64,000 nt of DNA from Angiostrongylus vasorum (Eukaryota; Nematoda; Chromadorea; Rhabditida; Metastrongylidae). Below, one piece after another: positions 48,120 through 60,800 of this stretch (within the stretch, counting starts at the first letter, position 1; the number at the start of each line of letters is the position of its first letter). The stretch spans positions 3,890,072 through 3,954,071 of the forward strand of contig JADANN010000468.1 in the NCBI GenBank assembly GCA_018806985.1, given 5' to 3'. The position numbers and the translations under genes are program-made. The notes below the pieces were generated by a model that was not told the DNA's origin, did no database searches, and saw nothing but the letters and a program-made list of their open reading frames with translations.

Positions 48120-48386
48120 ACAACAACGGTCGACGTTCCAATTTATTTCGCTTTCTTTAGAATCGTAGAAGATCATATTAACGTGTAACCAACGCAACCA
48201 TATGAAAATTCTTACAGTGCTACTACCCAAACACTCGATAAAAAATTTTCCTCACCAATGGTTTGTAGGTACATAGTTCCTTAATTGTAGAGTTCTTGGA
48301 CAAAGAAGCCATCTACGTAGATCTCGCACATAGTGCTCTTATTATTTCACAAAAAAAAACAGGACAAGAAACACAGCAGGACCGAA

Positions 48387-48392
48387 TTTATT
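48387..48392 (-). terminator. AATAAA polyadenylation signal of nanos-like copy 2
   Basis: It occupies the same relative position as in copy 1, about 220 bp after the stop codon. Confidence 0.55.
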
Positions 48393-48612
48393 AAAACGCT
48401 TTCACAAAACAAAAACACCAAATAGCTATGACGTTACGAAAACAACGTATAGGTACCCAATGTTATGATAAACCGGGACATCAAGGTGAAGCGTAGAAGG
48501 AAGACAGAATCAAAATGTCACATCACCGGTCCAAATTGTAAGAGTCACAAAACAAGACGCGTTCCTGTGAAAAACAACAAGCACATAAGTAAAAAATATG
48601 GGAAAGTTTTAT

Positions 48613-48760
48613 TTAAAAAACAAGATTGCCAAACTTTAACGTAGGACAGTATTTGTCACTGTGTGCATCTCCACCGGTGGCGCCACAATAGCCACACTTG
48701 GTGAACCAAGGGTGTGGACAGCTGAAACCACCATCGATGACACCGGAACTACACAACTTT
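48613..48760 (-). CDS. Nanos-type zinc finger, last exon (copy 2)
   Basis: After a TTTGTCAG acceptor the frame reads KLCSSGVIDGGFSCPHPWFT, then KCGYCGATGGDAHSDKYCP, then TLKFGNLVF and stop. The CP before the finger, seven residues ahead of KCGYC, matches the last cysteine of Nanos finger 1, and C-x2-C-x7-H-x4-C is finger 2. Nanos proteins bind mRNA with Pumilio and repress translation in germ cells. Upstream exons carrying the rest of finger 1 were not found; diverged SINE sequence follows immediately at 48.86 kb. It could be a live terminal exon with a long upstream intron or a fragment. Confidence 0.65.
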
Positions 48761-48864
48761 CTGACAAATAATTAATATCGAAAATACAATAGGCCTAGAA
48801 ATTAAAGTCCTTTCTGTTGTCAGGTTGTGATCACTACTTGATGGTTGGACCATGTATTCGATTT

Positions 48865-49450
48865 CATCGAGCGTCGTTAGAGACGACTAGATGCATAACT
48901 GGCTGAATTGTAGTAGCTTATCGATATATCAAGACAGTGGCGGTTTCCTTCCAGATAAAGCCTGATGCCAAACTGACTACCCCGAAAGAAGGAAAGCTTG
49001 GCGATCCAGTAGTGGTGGATTGAGCCAAGGACGGGGATTTATGGCAGGATCCTCAAGCCAGTGGATTACACAGGTGAATACTACATGAGAATTTTGAAAA
49101 TAGGAGCGCCTCCAAAACTACCGCTGAACAAACACTTAATTTAAAGTGCGTAATTGTAGTTTAAGCGCTGAGAGAAAAATTTTTCATATAAAAGCAACAC
49201 TAAATTTCAATTATTCAACATTGTAGCGGTAGAAAAAGTGATGGCAAATGCTCTACAAAGAGACTTGGTCGACGGTTCATTCCACTGCCTCTTCCAGACA
49301 AAGCTGCCGTCCTTCCAGTATAGGCAAACCGCTTCCGGATTTTTCTGGGAGCATAAAAGGTAAAGTTGGCTATATCATTTGGTCTTTGCAACTCTTAAAT
49401 ACACGGCATTAAACCACCTCCGCAATACGTAATGAAGTCGGATGCATAGC
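48865..49450. repeat. Two diverged SINE family A copies
   Basis: 48865-49060 (-) keeps CGATATATCAAGACAGTGG and GATAAAGCCTGATGCCAAAC. 49255-49450 (+) keeps GCCGTCCTTCCAGTATAGG and GGATTTTTCTGGGAG. Both are much decayed. Confidence 0.5.
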
Positions 49451-49496
49451 TCATCTCTAAGGTAATCGGCTCCAAACATTTTATGCTACAGAAGGG

Positions 49497-49778
49497 TAAA
49501 AGACCAAGCGCTCGGCGATCATCAATCCCTAAGAGATGCGCCACGCACTTGACTTTACTAAGAATCACTAGAGGTGATTGAACGCATATCTGGCTTATAA
49601 AATGACTCATGGTGCCCTATCGATGTATTCACCCAGTAGTGCTATGCTTTCAGACAAGCCTGGTACCAATTTGCCGACCCCGGAGGAATGGAATGCTAGT
49701 GAGCCTGAGGCACGGGATCGAACCGACGACTATGTGCGTACCGCAGGGCAACCCTAACCACTGCACCACACTTACCGT
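49497..49778 (-). mobile_element. tRNA-derived SINE, family A
   Basis: A full-length minus-strand copy with a B-box-like GGTTCGATCCCGTGCC at its right and hairpin CAGACAAGCCTGG near 49653. Confidence 0.8.
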
Positions 49779-49779
49779 T

Positions 49780-52040
49780 TTATCCTATATTATTCATAAC
49801 ATGCAAGTTATAAAAACTGCTAAAAATTACATACGTCGCCATGCCTTTTCTATCTCTCATGCAATGTCCACGCCAGATACCACGAGAATCAATAGTTTGT
49901 GGATTCCTTCCTTGAGCCATACACATCTCCGAGTACTTCTCGTAACAATACCGACAAATACGTCCATTCTTGTAGCGCGGAAAATCCTAGAAAAATGACG
50001 CTTTAGTCCAGTGAATTAATCTTGAAATGATTTGTGTGAAATACAATATCCCATTTATTTCCTCCAACCACCTGTAGCGGAATTCAGGACTATCCAGAAG
50101 GACCTGACATTATTTTTTTTGTCCCGAACTCTGGTGCGCTTACTTCCTCACAAGGATTTACGCCTTCGAGAAGTCATCCAAAATTTTTTAAAATATTCGC
50201 GTGTAGAGCTTCTACCCATTGTGCAACTTCGTCCTAGGAACGTCTTTGATTTCGTGCTTTTTGTGGCGTAAAGTATAAAAACTTTACATTTACTTACTCG
50301 GTAACTGATTTAAATATCTAAATAGCTCGATTTCTCAACAAAAAAAGACTTGCGTGATACCGTTGCCGTCCGCCGATTCTTGCTATCGCCGCTGGGACAT
50401 CGGCGTTCTTGTTCTGCCGGCTTTGATCCTGGGGCAAACTGATCAGCAACAGATATTTTAGCTTTTGGACTCTGTATTTTACAGTAAATCAACCAAAATC
50501 GAATATAACATCTGATATTCTATTTCTTACCCATTTTAATCCAAATATTACTACTATCTGTCACTGTTTTTACTGTACATTTTGCCCGTGTTCCACGTTC
50601 TCGTCAGCTAAAAGGTACCCCACAATTCAGTGGTTAAAAAACGAAGTCAAATGCGATGAACACTCTTCCTTTCTTGACGGCCGTTATAACTTGTGCACTT
50701 TCTCTAGATACTATCCCATACCACACTTATATCCTGGAGCTCACTTGCGGACTTGCATGAAATGCAGTGTCCATCTAATTGGTTCAACTATTCCTATGAG
50801 AAGTCAGGACTAACCCAATTCCCACACTCTGTTTCAAAACGCTGGTAGCCACTTTTATAAAATGTTAGATTCAGCGCGGAGAAAACTACAAAGGTACATC
50901 AACAGATTGCTACACGACTAATTCTCCAATGATTCATACAGCGCTCGACAATTTCTTGTCAAAACATGAGTTCTGCTTGTATATCAAATATAGTCGACAA
51001 TTACTTCGTCGACAGAACATCTAGTATTTTCAAGATATTCTCCGTGAACTTTCTGCTATATAAACTACCTTAGGGAGATTAGTTTTTGCAAAAAAATAAG
51101 TACTCATAAGCTAAAGCCCTGAACAGCCTATCGGATGTCCCTGAAGAGGAGGCATAGTCGGAAGGCCACTCTTACACGTAGATATAAATCGGAGAATATT
51201 GAACTTATTCAAGTCCACCTACTTCTAAGTCAACGCTACGATCCATCTCGAAGAGCACATGTTCCGAGCCACTGTAGAAGCCCGATGTTGCCGGATTGGA
51301 GCGCTAGAACGAAAATCCAGTAGTAAACTGCTAAGAGATATAGCCACTATGATGAACTCTGGAAACTCAGAAGTCACCTCATTCTCATCTAGAAGCGAAG
51401 AGCTATCGCTTGAGGAACAGGTGCACCTCCCAGTAACCTGTACCTGATGAGAATGTATATTTTAAGTCTCTAGAATCCACAATGATACAGAAGAATTGTA
51501 TCTATGAGGAAAGCGTGTCGAGGGATGGAACGTTCAGCACGGTCTTCGTCTTAAGTGTTTGCGGTGTTTGCGTTTACATCCATAATGTTCGATTCGGAAC
51601 CGTTTGAAAACAATGAAAGGTGGAAGTGGGTGGAAACTTGGTCTGAACGGGATTGCAACAGGTTTCTGACTGTGTTGCAGAGCTCATATCGATTCCCCAG
51701 GAGGACCTCCTAAACTGATGAGCCCGAAGTTTCCACTGAGAGCTGCACTAAGAGCAAGCCATTGCCAGAAATTTTTTGTAATCATAGCAGCAAAGCGGTC
51801 ACTGGCTGGCAACTGACTAACGGCCCAAGAAAGCTCTAGTACAGAGCTCCAGAGAAAGATTCTTCCGGGACTAGCAAGTTACCATCTAAATAGGAACTGT
51901 GCCGGGACCCTTGCGACTTCTCACTCCTAATGACATACCATCAAACTACTCAAGTATAAACATAAGCGAAAAAAAGCAAGAATAACGTAGATAAACATTA
52001 ACAGCACGACATAGACAAAAGCACCATTTTTTTACTAACT
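49780..52040. other. No gene recognised
   Basis: Short open frames only (for example 51259-51447, +). Nothing resembles a known family. Confidence 0.4.
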
Positions 52041-52049
52041 TAAAAAGAC

Positions 52050-52395
52050 CGACTTTCTAGGAACCTTGGCATAAATAATCGATATATTCATCCATATGTT
52101 CCTATGAAGTGATGAACTGTTCCGAGGTTGGCATAAGTTGTTGCTGTTGTTGTTGTTGTTGTTCCTGTTGTTGTTATTGTTGTTGGTCAATGGTTGACAT
52201 TTCGGCGACTTCGCCTTCCTCAGAACGATGTCACAAGTGCGATTCACGGCTCTGAGGAAGGCAAATTCGCCGAAACGTCAGCCACTGACCAACAACAACA
52301 ACAATAATCAACAACAACAACGACAACTTATACCAACCTTGCATTAGCTCAACAAAGTCAGTTCATGAGAACATATAAATGAGCATCATCGTTGT
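52050..52395. repeat. Palindromic element with hammerhead-like motifs in both arms
   Basis: From the left: the tail in reverse, (GTT)n, a minus-strand motif at 52191-52226 (CTGAGGA, GGCG-AAGT-CGCC, GAAA), a spacer of about 20 bp, a plus-strand motif at 52248-52283 (GGCT, CTGAGGA, GGC-AAATTC-GCC, GAAA, CGTC, AGCC), (CAA)n, then the tail CAACTTATACCAACCTTGC. The whole is a long inverted repeat of about 340 bp. Confidence 0.75.
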
Positions 52396-52744
52396 GGCTC
52401 TTATGAAGTGAAGGATTCGCAGAATTTATTCACCTCCTTTACTCAATGCATTTCTACGGATTGGAATGCATTCACACTAGATTCTCGATAGTGCTGGCTA
52501 CATTGCACAAACAGGGCAAAAAGGTAAGACAATACCACAAAACGAACCCAATAATCCGTAAAAGGGGATTCCCTGTCTTTGCCGTCCTCATCACTTGCGA
52601 TTTGCTTCAACTCGAACTCTATTTTTTCCGTCCTAAACGAAAAGCTGCTACAAGATGCCACAAATACGGCCAGCCTAATCCTGTGAGTTAAACAGTTTCA
52701 AAGCTTTCTGGTTAATTCAAAGTTACACCAGTTAGGGAAAAAAG

Positions 52745-53012
52745 ATAAAGTTCTCGGCGTTGATCAAACCCTGAGGGATGCGCCATGCATTCTACTTCAC
52801 TAAGCATCGTTTGAAGGTGATTGAATGCAGATCTGTCATTTACAATGACTCGCGGTGACCTATCGATGTATCGAGCCAGTGCTGCTATCCTCCCAGACAA
52901 GTATTGTACCAATTTGCTGACCCCGGAAGGAAGGAGGGCCTGGTGGGCCAGGGGCGCGGGGATGAATTCCACGTGTGTTGCAGGGCTCCTCCGACCATTG
53001 CTCCACGCGCGC
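52745..53012 (-). mobile_element. tRNA-derived SINE, family A
   Basis: A full-length minus-strand copy. It shares the variant CCCAGACAAGTATTGTACC and the GGGCCTGGTGGGCCAGGGGC block with the copy at 62.1 kb, so the two are close relatives. Confidence 0.85.
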
Positions 53013-53029
53013 CACGTCAGTTATCTCAG

Positions 53030-53900
53030 CTAATTCAGAGTTACGTCTTGAAAAAAACTCGGGCAAGTCTAAAGGCAAACTGTCAAATCTTAAATTTATA
53101 CTCTAGAACGAGCAGCGACCGTGTAAACCACAGTCCCATGCGTGGTATTCAATGCATCTGTCACCAGTGAGTTTTTAGAAATCTTATTCACATAGAGAGC
53201 AAGCCCAACTAGTCAGTGCAGTAAATACCATGCACCAGCTTGCACAAGAAACTCTGGTCTCACGATTGTGACACACAAGGAATATTCATCAACTTTTACG
53301 AGAACGATTTTAAACCGAAGCACACCACTTACCTTACCACCACACATCACTATATTGCGTCTCAGGTGTTCCGGTTTCAACTCTAGGAGCGTCTTCCCAT
53401 ACATGGTAGCGTAAATGCAGTCGAACAGTTGGGGGGACCACCAAGCTCTAAGACTAAATCTGTCTTTGTTTCGTTGATTCCAGACACTCCGACTCCAGTT
53501 AGTGCCTTAGGTGCTGATCCGCCCACTTTTCCCATAGGCTAGCGTGAGAAAACGCTTGGTCGTCTGCACTCTCCATCTTGACCGTTGGACTGTTGTGTCT
53601 TCGTTTCGAGCATTCAACGAGGAGGGTCGCAAGATCACAATCAGTTGGAAAATTCCAATAATGCTCCTATTAAAACTCGATGAGGAGATTAGAAATTTGT
53701 TTCAAGAACCATCACTTTTTTCGGAAACCTACCATCATCGTTTATCTTTCGTTTCATTTGCTTCTTTGTTTCAATGTACTTTTAATTCTTGTAGATACAT
53801 TATGCGTATGAGGAACATCGTCCATCTACTTTATTGTTTTCCTCCTTCAAGTTTATGATAACCAGGTGACTACTAGTTCTTTTTTATCGGAAATTGCAAT
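53030..53900. other. No gene recognised
   Basis: The open frame 53544-53858 (+, 104 codons) is unrecognised and lacks splice context. Confidence 0.35.
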
Positions 53901-53914
53901 GTGGGGGGTGCGGG

Positions 53915-54015
53915 AAGCTCAGTTGTTAGACAGTCCGTTTAATAACACATGTAGGGACAGTGACTTGAGCCGTTCCAAACCAAACAAGCCTCGCATCCGT
54001 CGGAGCCCGGCTGCC
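53915..54015 (+). mobile_element. tRNA-like SINE head, single divergent copy
   Basis: GGAAGCTCAGTTGTTAGACA resembles an A box, and it continues into CAAGCCTCGCATCCGTCGG, the start of the shared central domain. The B box is poor. Confidence 0.4.
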
Positions 54016-54019
54016 AGAT

Positions 54020-55010
54020 TTGTGCAAAAAAGCTCCATGCGATAAAAAATATTTGCAAAATTATAAAAAAATCTGCACCTGAAGATGGACACAAGTATCG
54101 TATCTCGAGAAAAATGCCAGCTAGTACAGGGTTGCTTAGTATTGTTGGTTTTCGAAGTCCTCCTGTCTCCTCGTGAATTCACAGAAATGTCCATTATCTT
54201 TAGTTGTCAATTACATGTAATTATCCTTTATTCCATACAGTTGTCTTGGTCTCTATTCGCCATCCAATGGATCAGAGTGGTATGATATTCGTGTAAGAAG
54301 CTCCTTGCATTATTTAAATAGATTTTTATTGTACCGAGTGATCACCAGAAGATCTAACTCGGGTGCTCTGAAGATGTGCTTTTGTTCTTGTTCTTGTTCT
54401 ACATCGCACTAGTTTTTTTCGACATCAATGATGAAAATTGGCAGGAAATCTGCATAGACCCGTTCCACAATGGTTAAATTAACATTTGCTGTTTTACTGT
54501 CCATAAGTTCTTAACGTAGTTTTTGTTTCTGTACTACAGAATACGTTTTGATGGCAGTAAAGTGTTCTACTGGGCTCCTGTGTATCATTTTACTACCATG
54601 AAGAGATCTCTGTCTGATGAAAATGTCCCTGGATTGTGTAGCCCTCCTTCGTGAGCATATCAATCGACAGCTTTGAGTGCAATTCTTGCCGCTATTTCTC
54701 CTCATAGGGACGGTGCACTTTCTCCCAGAAGTAAAAGATTCGTCCACTTTACAGGTATACTACTTGCATGGCTAGCAGTACGCGTTGGTAGCGGTCGTTA
54801 GCTAGAGAGAATGTGGCTGGTACCTACTGTTGGATGCCGACATTTTGGTGCCACTTGAACATTAATTGCAACGCGAACTACTGTTGGAGAAAGACTCACT
54901 GGTACATCTCCTCTTACAATTTTATTCGATCTTCCACATTTTGTAGAAGTATTTAAGAAACTACCGATATATGAACTCTTTGAATTGTTCAGCTTACGCG
55001 AGATTATCAT
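54020..55010. other. No gene recognised
   Basis: No supported exon or repeat. Confidence 0.35.
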
Positions 55011-55014
55011 ACAA

Positions 55015-55205
55015 GCTTTATTCAACGGACTTTTCGACGTCCGCGTCTTTCTCAGGGCCGATGATCTGAGTCGATGTCCTCAGTCTTTCGTCTTCTTGAT
55101 GTGGTGTTTTCGTTTTCGTTCCGCGGCGAATCGTCTTCAGTGGAGGACCGCTCAAGTGAGGCAACCTCACCCATCAGCGCTTTTTATACAGGACGGCTAC
55201 TGACT
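55015..55205 (-). repeat. Hammerhead-like element preceded by a conserved short reading frame
   Basis: The minus strand encodes EVASLERSSTEDDSPR and ends TEDIDSDHRP, then stop, then CTGAGAA, a stem and GAAA (55032-55055). The frame matches EIASFERCSTEEDSTR and TTDINSDHRF in the copy at 62.4 kb, implying a coding tail of an autonomous element. Confidence 0.5.
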
Positions 55206-55794
55206 TATTATCGGCTTATATCGATTTTGCAACAGTTCATATATTGATTATTCAAGCCGGGTTAGGTGAAAGTCAGTTTAGTGATAGTGTCCGTTGATAA
55301 TAATTTGTTTTTTCGACGGATAATCCATCCTGCAGCAGTGGGTATTATATTAGCTAGCACACAGCGAATAGCAAAAGCCATATTTGTATCGTATCTGTAT
55401 CGAACCTACACATACCGCGCTTTCGTTCGTGGCATATTTTGCCGTTCCCAGTGACTTCGTATTTGGAATGAACAAGCAAGGATGGAATATTGATTAGTGA
55501 GTCCACGTTTGTACTGGATAGTTATTCTGAATGTTAGAACAAGAATTTGTTATATGAAGCAGCGCGTTTTTAGATAACCTCAACCAATGTCTCGGGTCGC
55601 CATGGCTAGTGATCTTCGTTTCACCAAGTATTCCGAGTCCTTTACCATCAGCAGGAGTGAATTTTGTAGCGAGGCAAATCAGAGAATACAATAATCCGAA
55701 ATTATTGTGAGATTCCTCCAAAAGCAATGTTTCTACATTCTTGGTCATGCCTGTTTGATCTCTTTCTATACTGATTACTTTCTATTTACTGCCT

Positions 55795-56095
55795 AGTACA
55801 GTTTTCACCGCAGGGTATTATGAGAAATCAACCACAATGACACTGAGATATTCTCAAAACATGGACCCCGTGCCATTGGACCAGGATTCTATGCTGATGT
55901 GGGCTCCCAGATCAATACCGTTGACGGATGATTGAGAAGGCACTGGTAGATAGAAAACTAGCTGAGAGAAACACAGAGCAAGGGCCACCGTGGAGCAGTG
56001 TGAAATGCGCGAGCCCCGAAAAGGGAAATCGTGGTTTGGTTTGGACCGTGGTCCAAGTTTTGCGAATATCTCAGCGTCGTTGTGGTTGATTTCTT
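55795..56095 (+). repeat. Fold-back element, family C, both arms
   Basis: The left arm is TTTACTGCCTAGTACAG with AATGACACTGAGATATTC. The core is tRNA-like (CCACCGTGGAGCAGTGTGAA). The right arm is GCGAATATCTCAGCGTCG. Confidence 0.7.
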
Positions 56096-56099
56096 CCTA

Positions 56100-56930
56100 T
56101 ATTTTTGATAGCCAAGATATGCCTTAAACTTTCTTTCTTGCCCTCATTTTCAGTGTTTCTAGAGAAAATATAGGATTGCAAAGGGCGCCTTCTTTTACAC
56201 TTGTGCATACCGAACATCGATTTTTATTCGTAGCAGTTAGGATAACACATCAGTTTCATTAAAGTGCGGAGGATAAGTGATCTTTAACAATTTGTGTCTT
56301 ATTTGAAAGTCTCATTTGAAGTCCGTACCCATATCATTTATTTACTGGAACAGAATCCATATCTCTGCACAGAAATTCCAAAGGTACAGATGCACTAAGA
56401 GGTGGGGGGTTCAGAACATATGGGAGGCCAGTAAGGATACCTACAATGTAACCTGTTTTACACCACTGTGTACCAGCAAACCTATGTGACTTGTTTGTTA
56501 TCTTGTAGTATTTTTCAAGTTGCAGATTGTTTGCTCGGTAAATATCATTACGAGGGAACAAGGTTGTTCTTGGATTACTCGTCGAATCCAGTAGCTAATA
56601 TTTAGCAGTTAGAACGTGTCCTTTGCTCCTGTCAGTTCATTGTTCTGAGGCGTTGTTACATAACTTGCATGCTCAGTCGAAGTGTTGATTTTAACATTCT
56701 TACTTGCAGACTGCTAGTCAAATTCAGCACAGAATTGTATATATTTGGTTCTTGTTCCAATTTCATGTGAAGCTACCTCTTCAAGCGGATTGGAATGTTT
56801 GCTGAAGAAAATGGTCGTCCCTTTGGTGAAAAGTGTGGTACTATCAAGATGAACAACCTATATATGCTTTCAGAAGACTAGACTAGAGGAAGACCCTATT
56901 ATTCGTCTAGTTTCACACAGACGAAAATTA
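56100..56930. other. No gene recognised
   Basis: AT-rich sequence without a supportable feature. Confidence 0.35.
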
Positions 56931-56949
56931 TTCCACAAAGAAGATGATG

Positions 56950-57145
56950 TTACGAGCCGTGATGTTACGAGTGGACCAGTCCCCCCTCATAACATCACGG
57001 CTCCGAAGAAGGCGAAATCATCGAAACGTCAGCCATCCACCAACAACACCAACAACAACGACAACGACAACGAAGACCTATACGAACCCCGCATCAGCTA
57101 AAGAAGATCAGTTTATAAGATCACATAAATAGGTATTCAACACAC
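56950..57145 (+). repeat. Hammerhead-like element with inverted stem and tail
   Basis: GAGCCGTGATGTTA (56954-56967) is mirrored by TAACATCACGGCTC at 56990-57003. Next come CCGAAGA, GGCGAAATCATC, GAAA, CGTC, AGCC (57003-57034), an AAC tract and the tail CCTATACGAACCCCGCATC. Stem II is mutated, so this copy is probably inactive. Confidence 0.6.
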
Positions 57146-57149
57146 TCTG

Positions 57150-57810
57150 TCAAGATCATGAATTTAAAAAAAACGGAGTAAAAGAATGTAGAAATATCAA
57201 ATGAATGAAAAGAAGAACTACCATACATCGAAAAGGAAGCCATTATATTTTTCAATGGATGTCAAAGAGCTATTTTCAGCCAGGCACGCAGGTTTGATTG
57301 TAGAAACCTCGAGTGATGACAGTGAAGCAAACAAACATTCGAACAAGCCACCATTCCTTGTCAGAGCATCTACAGCATGTAAAATATTTGTTTCGAATAT
57401 TCAGTCACTAGTAACGAGTACAACAATGAACGAGCTTCGGGTTTTGTCTCTCAATTAACCAGATGCTACAAATAAATCTAAACGTATTATAGCAGATTAC
57501 AGTTCCAAAAAATGGGAACTGTCCAAAAGTCATTGAATGCCAACCAAAAAATTTACAAAAAAAAAGTCACTTCTACATCATATAAAGGAAAACTGGCGGT
57601 GATACCGAATTAGAAGCCATCAATGAATCAAATGTTTACCTTTATACGTACTGGACTATACAAAAACGATTACAAGACAGAAAGTTCAGAAAAAAGGTAT
57701 CGCTGCCGGAAGACCGAAAATTGTCAAGAATTCGAGCCGTTCTAGAATCACAGGTTTGTTCAACAACGCCACCGCACTATGGAATAGGATGACAAGTTCA
57801 CACTCACCAA
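57150..57810. other. No gene recognised
   Basis: The open frame 57201-57458 (+, 85 codons) is unrecognised. Confidence 0.35.
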
Positions 57811-57811
57811 A

Positions 57812-60800
57812 CCAATGCCACGGATCTTCGTCATATGAGCGATCCAGAGCCGATTAGTCGCGAGGCTACGTGGCGCGTCCCCAGGTGGCGGATAGGGGGG
57901 TTAATCGCGGACCAAAAGCGACCCTTGCTTCCATGGGACGCAGGTGGAACCGAGGATGGACTCCTTGTTTCTGCTGCAGTAATTTGGCACACACTTGACC
58001 CTTGACACTTGAACGGCCCGCCCCCACTGGTAGTGCGGGCACCAGCATAATCACCATTTATCGAAGATTTGCTGGTTAAGCCATTGTGGTTCCCTGGAAT
58101 CCCGAGATCAGCCTGGCCAAAGTCTGCCCCAGGTCTTCATCACCACGGCAAGTCGCAGCCCTTGTGGATCAGAGGGAGATTTGCCACGATGCGACTAGTT
58201 TGATACCGGGACGGTGGTGGACTCTGGTATTGGTTTACATTTAGCTGGCCTTCTTGATGGAAACGCCGGACTCCTTCTCAGCTTGGGAGACCCTGCCCGG
58301 GGAAGAATCCCCCCGTTGTACATCGCACTCCGACACCCAGGAACACCTCCCAGCCACGATGAGGCGGTAGACCGTTGGGAGGAATTTGTCATACACATTC
58401 TGTATTTACAAGGCGTATTCACACATGCTTATATGAGTGCGTTCTCGTTTGTGCGCATTATATTCTACTAGCCAATTCTACCAAAAGCCTGTAAACAAGT
58501 GACAGGGGAAGTATTATATAAGGGAAGCAGTTAGAAGTCGCCTTCAACAAATAAGCTCCATGTCCATTCTGGGAGAAACTGCCAAGCTACCCGTGAGCAT
58601 ACCCAGCCACCACGTTCAGAGCTCAGTAAGCTACACGCTGTTATCAAAAAGCTAAGCGCAGTAAAATAAACGGGCCTCATTCCCCCTGACCCGTAAAGAG
58701 CCTCCAATTCAGCAGCGTTGGGTAGGACGAGTACAGAGAGGCTGCCAAAATCTCACGGCCAATGGAAACTTCCTGGATGGCGAAGAACTAAGGTGACGAT
58801 CTGTACCTAAAACGGACGTACACTTGCATCCGGGTCCTCGATGGAAGAGTTAATCATGCAGGCGAGAAAGATAAAGTACGACGTCATCGGCTTGGGCGTG
58901 ACGAGGCGACGCCACCCATTCAACGCTGTCTATGACACCAGAAAAAAAAGTGTTCCTCGGGACATACGACAGTAGAGGAGTCGACGGCGTCGGTATTCTT
59001 GTCAATACGAGTTTGTGCATTAACATCGATTCATTTTAAACAACGAGTAACGTGAATCGGACATTTACAATTGAAGAGATGTCAACCAATACCGGCTTTG
59101 ACAATCTTCGTCGTTTACACGCTAACATCAAACTACGACGAAGAAGTCGAGGGGTTCTAAATGGACTTGGAGGAGTTCTACAGAGAACACCACACATTGT
59201 TCATGGTCATCATTGGAGATTTCAACGCCAAGATTGGACCAAGAAGAACGTCTGAAGAACGTCACATTGGGACCCCAATGAAACGATTGGGGTGAGCAGC
59301 TCTCTGAGTTCATCATTACGACTAGGACCATAAATAGTAACTCCAGAAGCTCCACGCTCAACGCTGGTAGTTGGAGTCTCCCAGTGGTGAGCACCACAAC
59401 GAAATAGAGCACATCAGAGTAAATCGAAGGTTTTGCCTAACCGATGTCACTGTTGTCCCAAAATTCTACACGGGATCAGACCACCGCCTCCTTCGTGCAA
59501 GATTTCATCTCTCGCAGAAAGAGAAAAAGCCGCTAATTTCAAAAAACGAAGTCCCAAAACCACTATAAACTGTCATTAAATTCTCTAGTAGGCTGTTGGG
59601 AAGATGCCATTGTCAATAACATGGACGAGTAGTTCGAATCGCTCACTCAACATCTTCACCTTAGCGCTGTGAAAGCTGAAAGCTCGAAAGTAATCAAGAG
59701 ACGTCTGTCTCCAAAAAACTCTCGAGCTGATACGTTAGCGTGGAATAGCAAGAGCTGCGCGCAATCGCAAACTCACGTCCGAATTTGCAAAACAATGCAG
59801 ACAGGCGATAAAAGAAGATTTTAAAGAGAGAAGAGCAGCAGTAATGGTCGAAGCTGCAGAGGGTGGCAAAAGCATTCGCAAAGCCCACCGAAGCTTCGCC
59901 AATTACAAGACCAAGATGTTTGCACTCCGACACTCAGACGGAACAGTTACAGCGTCCAGAAAGGCAATGGAGGAAATCATTCATGAATACTACTCAGATC
60001 TCTTCGATAGCCACGTCTACCTTCAGTCATATCAAATAACGGAGGATGGATATGTTGTTCTACCGGTTCTCCCTTCCGAAATCCGACATGCCACTTCGTC
60101 GGTGAAAAATCGAACAGCACCAGGTCTAGACGAGGTGAGATCTGAACACATGAAGAACCTTCCACCAGTCCTCGTAAACACTCTGGCTCGGCTCTTCACA
60201 CGTTACCTGTCTGAATGCAAAGTCCCTAGTTAGTGGAAGATCAGCAAGACCGTGTTACTGTTCAAGAAGGGTGACCTACACGATATCGGCAACTATCGCC
60301 CAATCTGCTTGCTGTCTGTCGTCTACAAACTTTCACTCGACTCACCTAAACAGGATTGGCAGAACACCAGACGAAGGGCAGCCATGTGAGCAAGCAGGGT
60401 TTCGAAAAGGATTTAGTACGATGGACCACATCCACACGATAACAAAACCCATTGAAGTGTCGCGAGAGTAGAAGAGACCGCTCTGTCTCAACTTCATCGA
60501 TTTAAAGAAGGCCTTTGACTTAATTAAGATAGAAGCAGTCATGGAAGCCCTTGATAGTCAGGGAATCCCTACTCAGTATATAAAGATTCTTCGTGAGCTG
60601 TACAAAAATTTCGCAACCAAAATATCACCATTCTACAACCATATTAATAAGATATATAAGATAGATACGATATATAAGATATACGATATAAGATTAACAT
60701 CGACGTCAGAAGAGGAGTTATGTAAGGCGATACCATCTCGCCAAAATTATTCACCGTCACCCTCCATAACGTCATGCGAACATTGGAGTGGACCATCATG

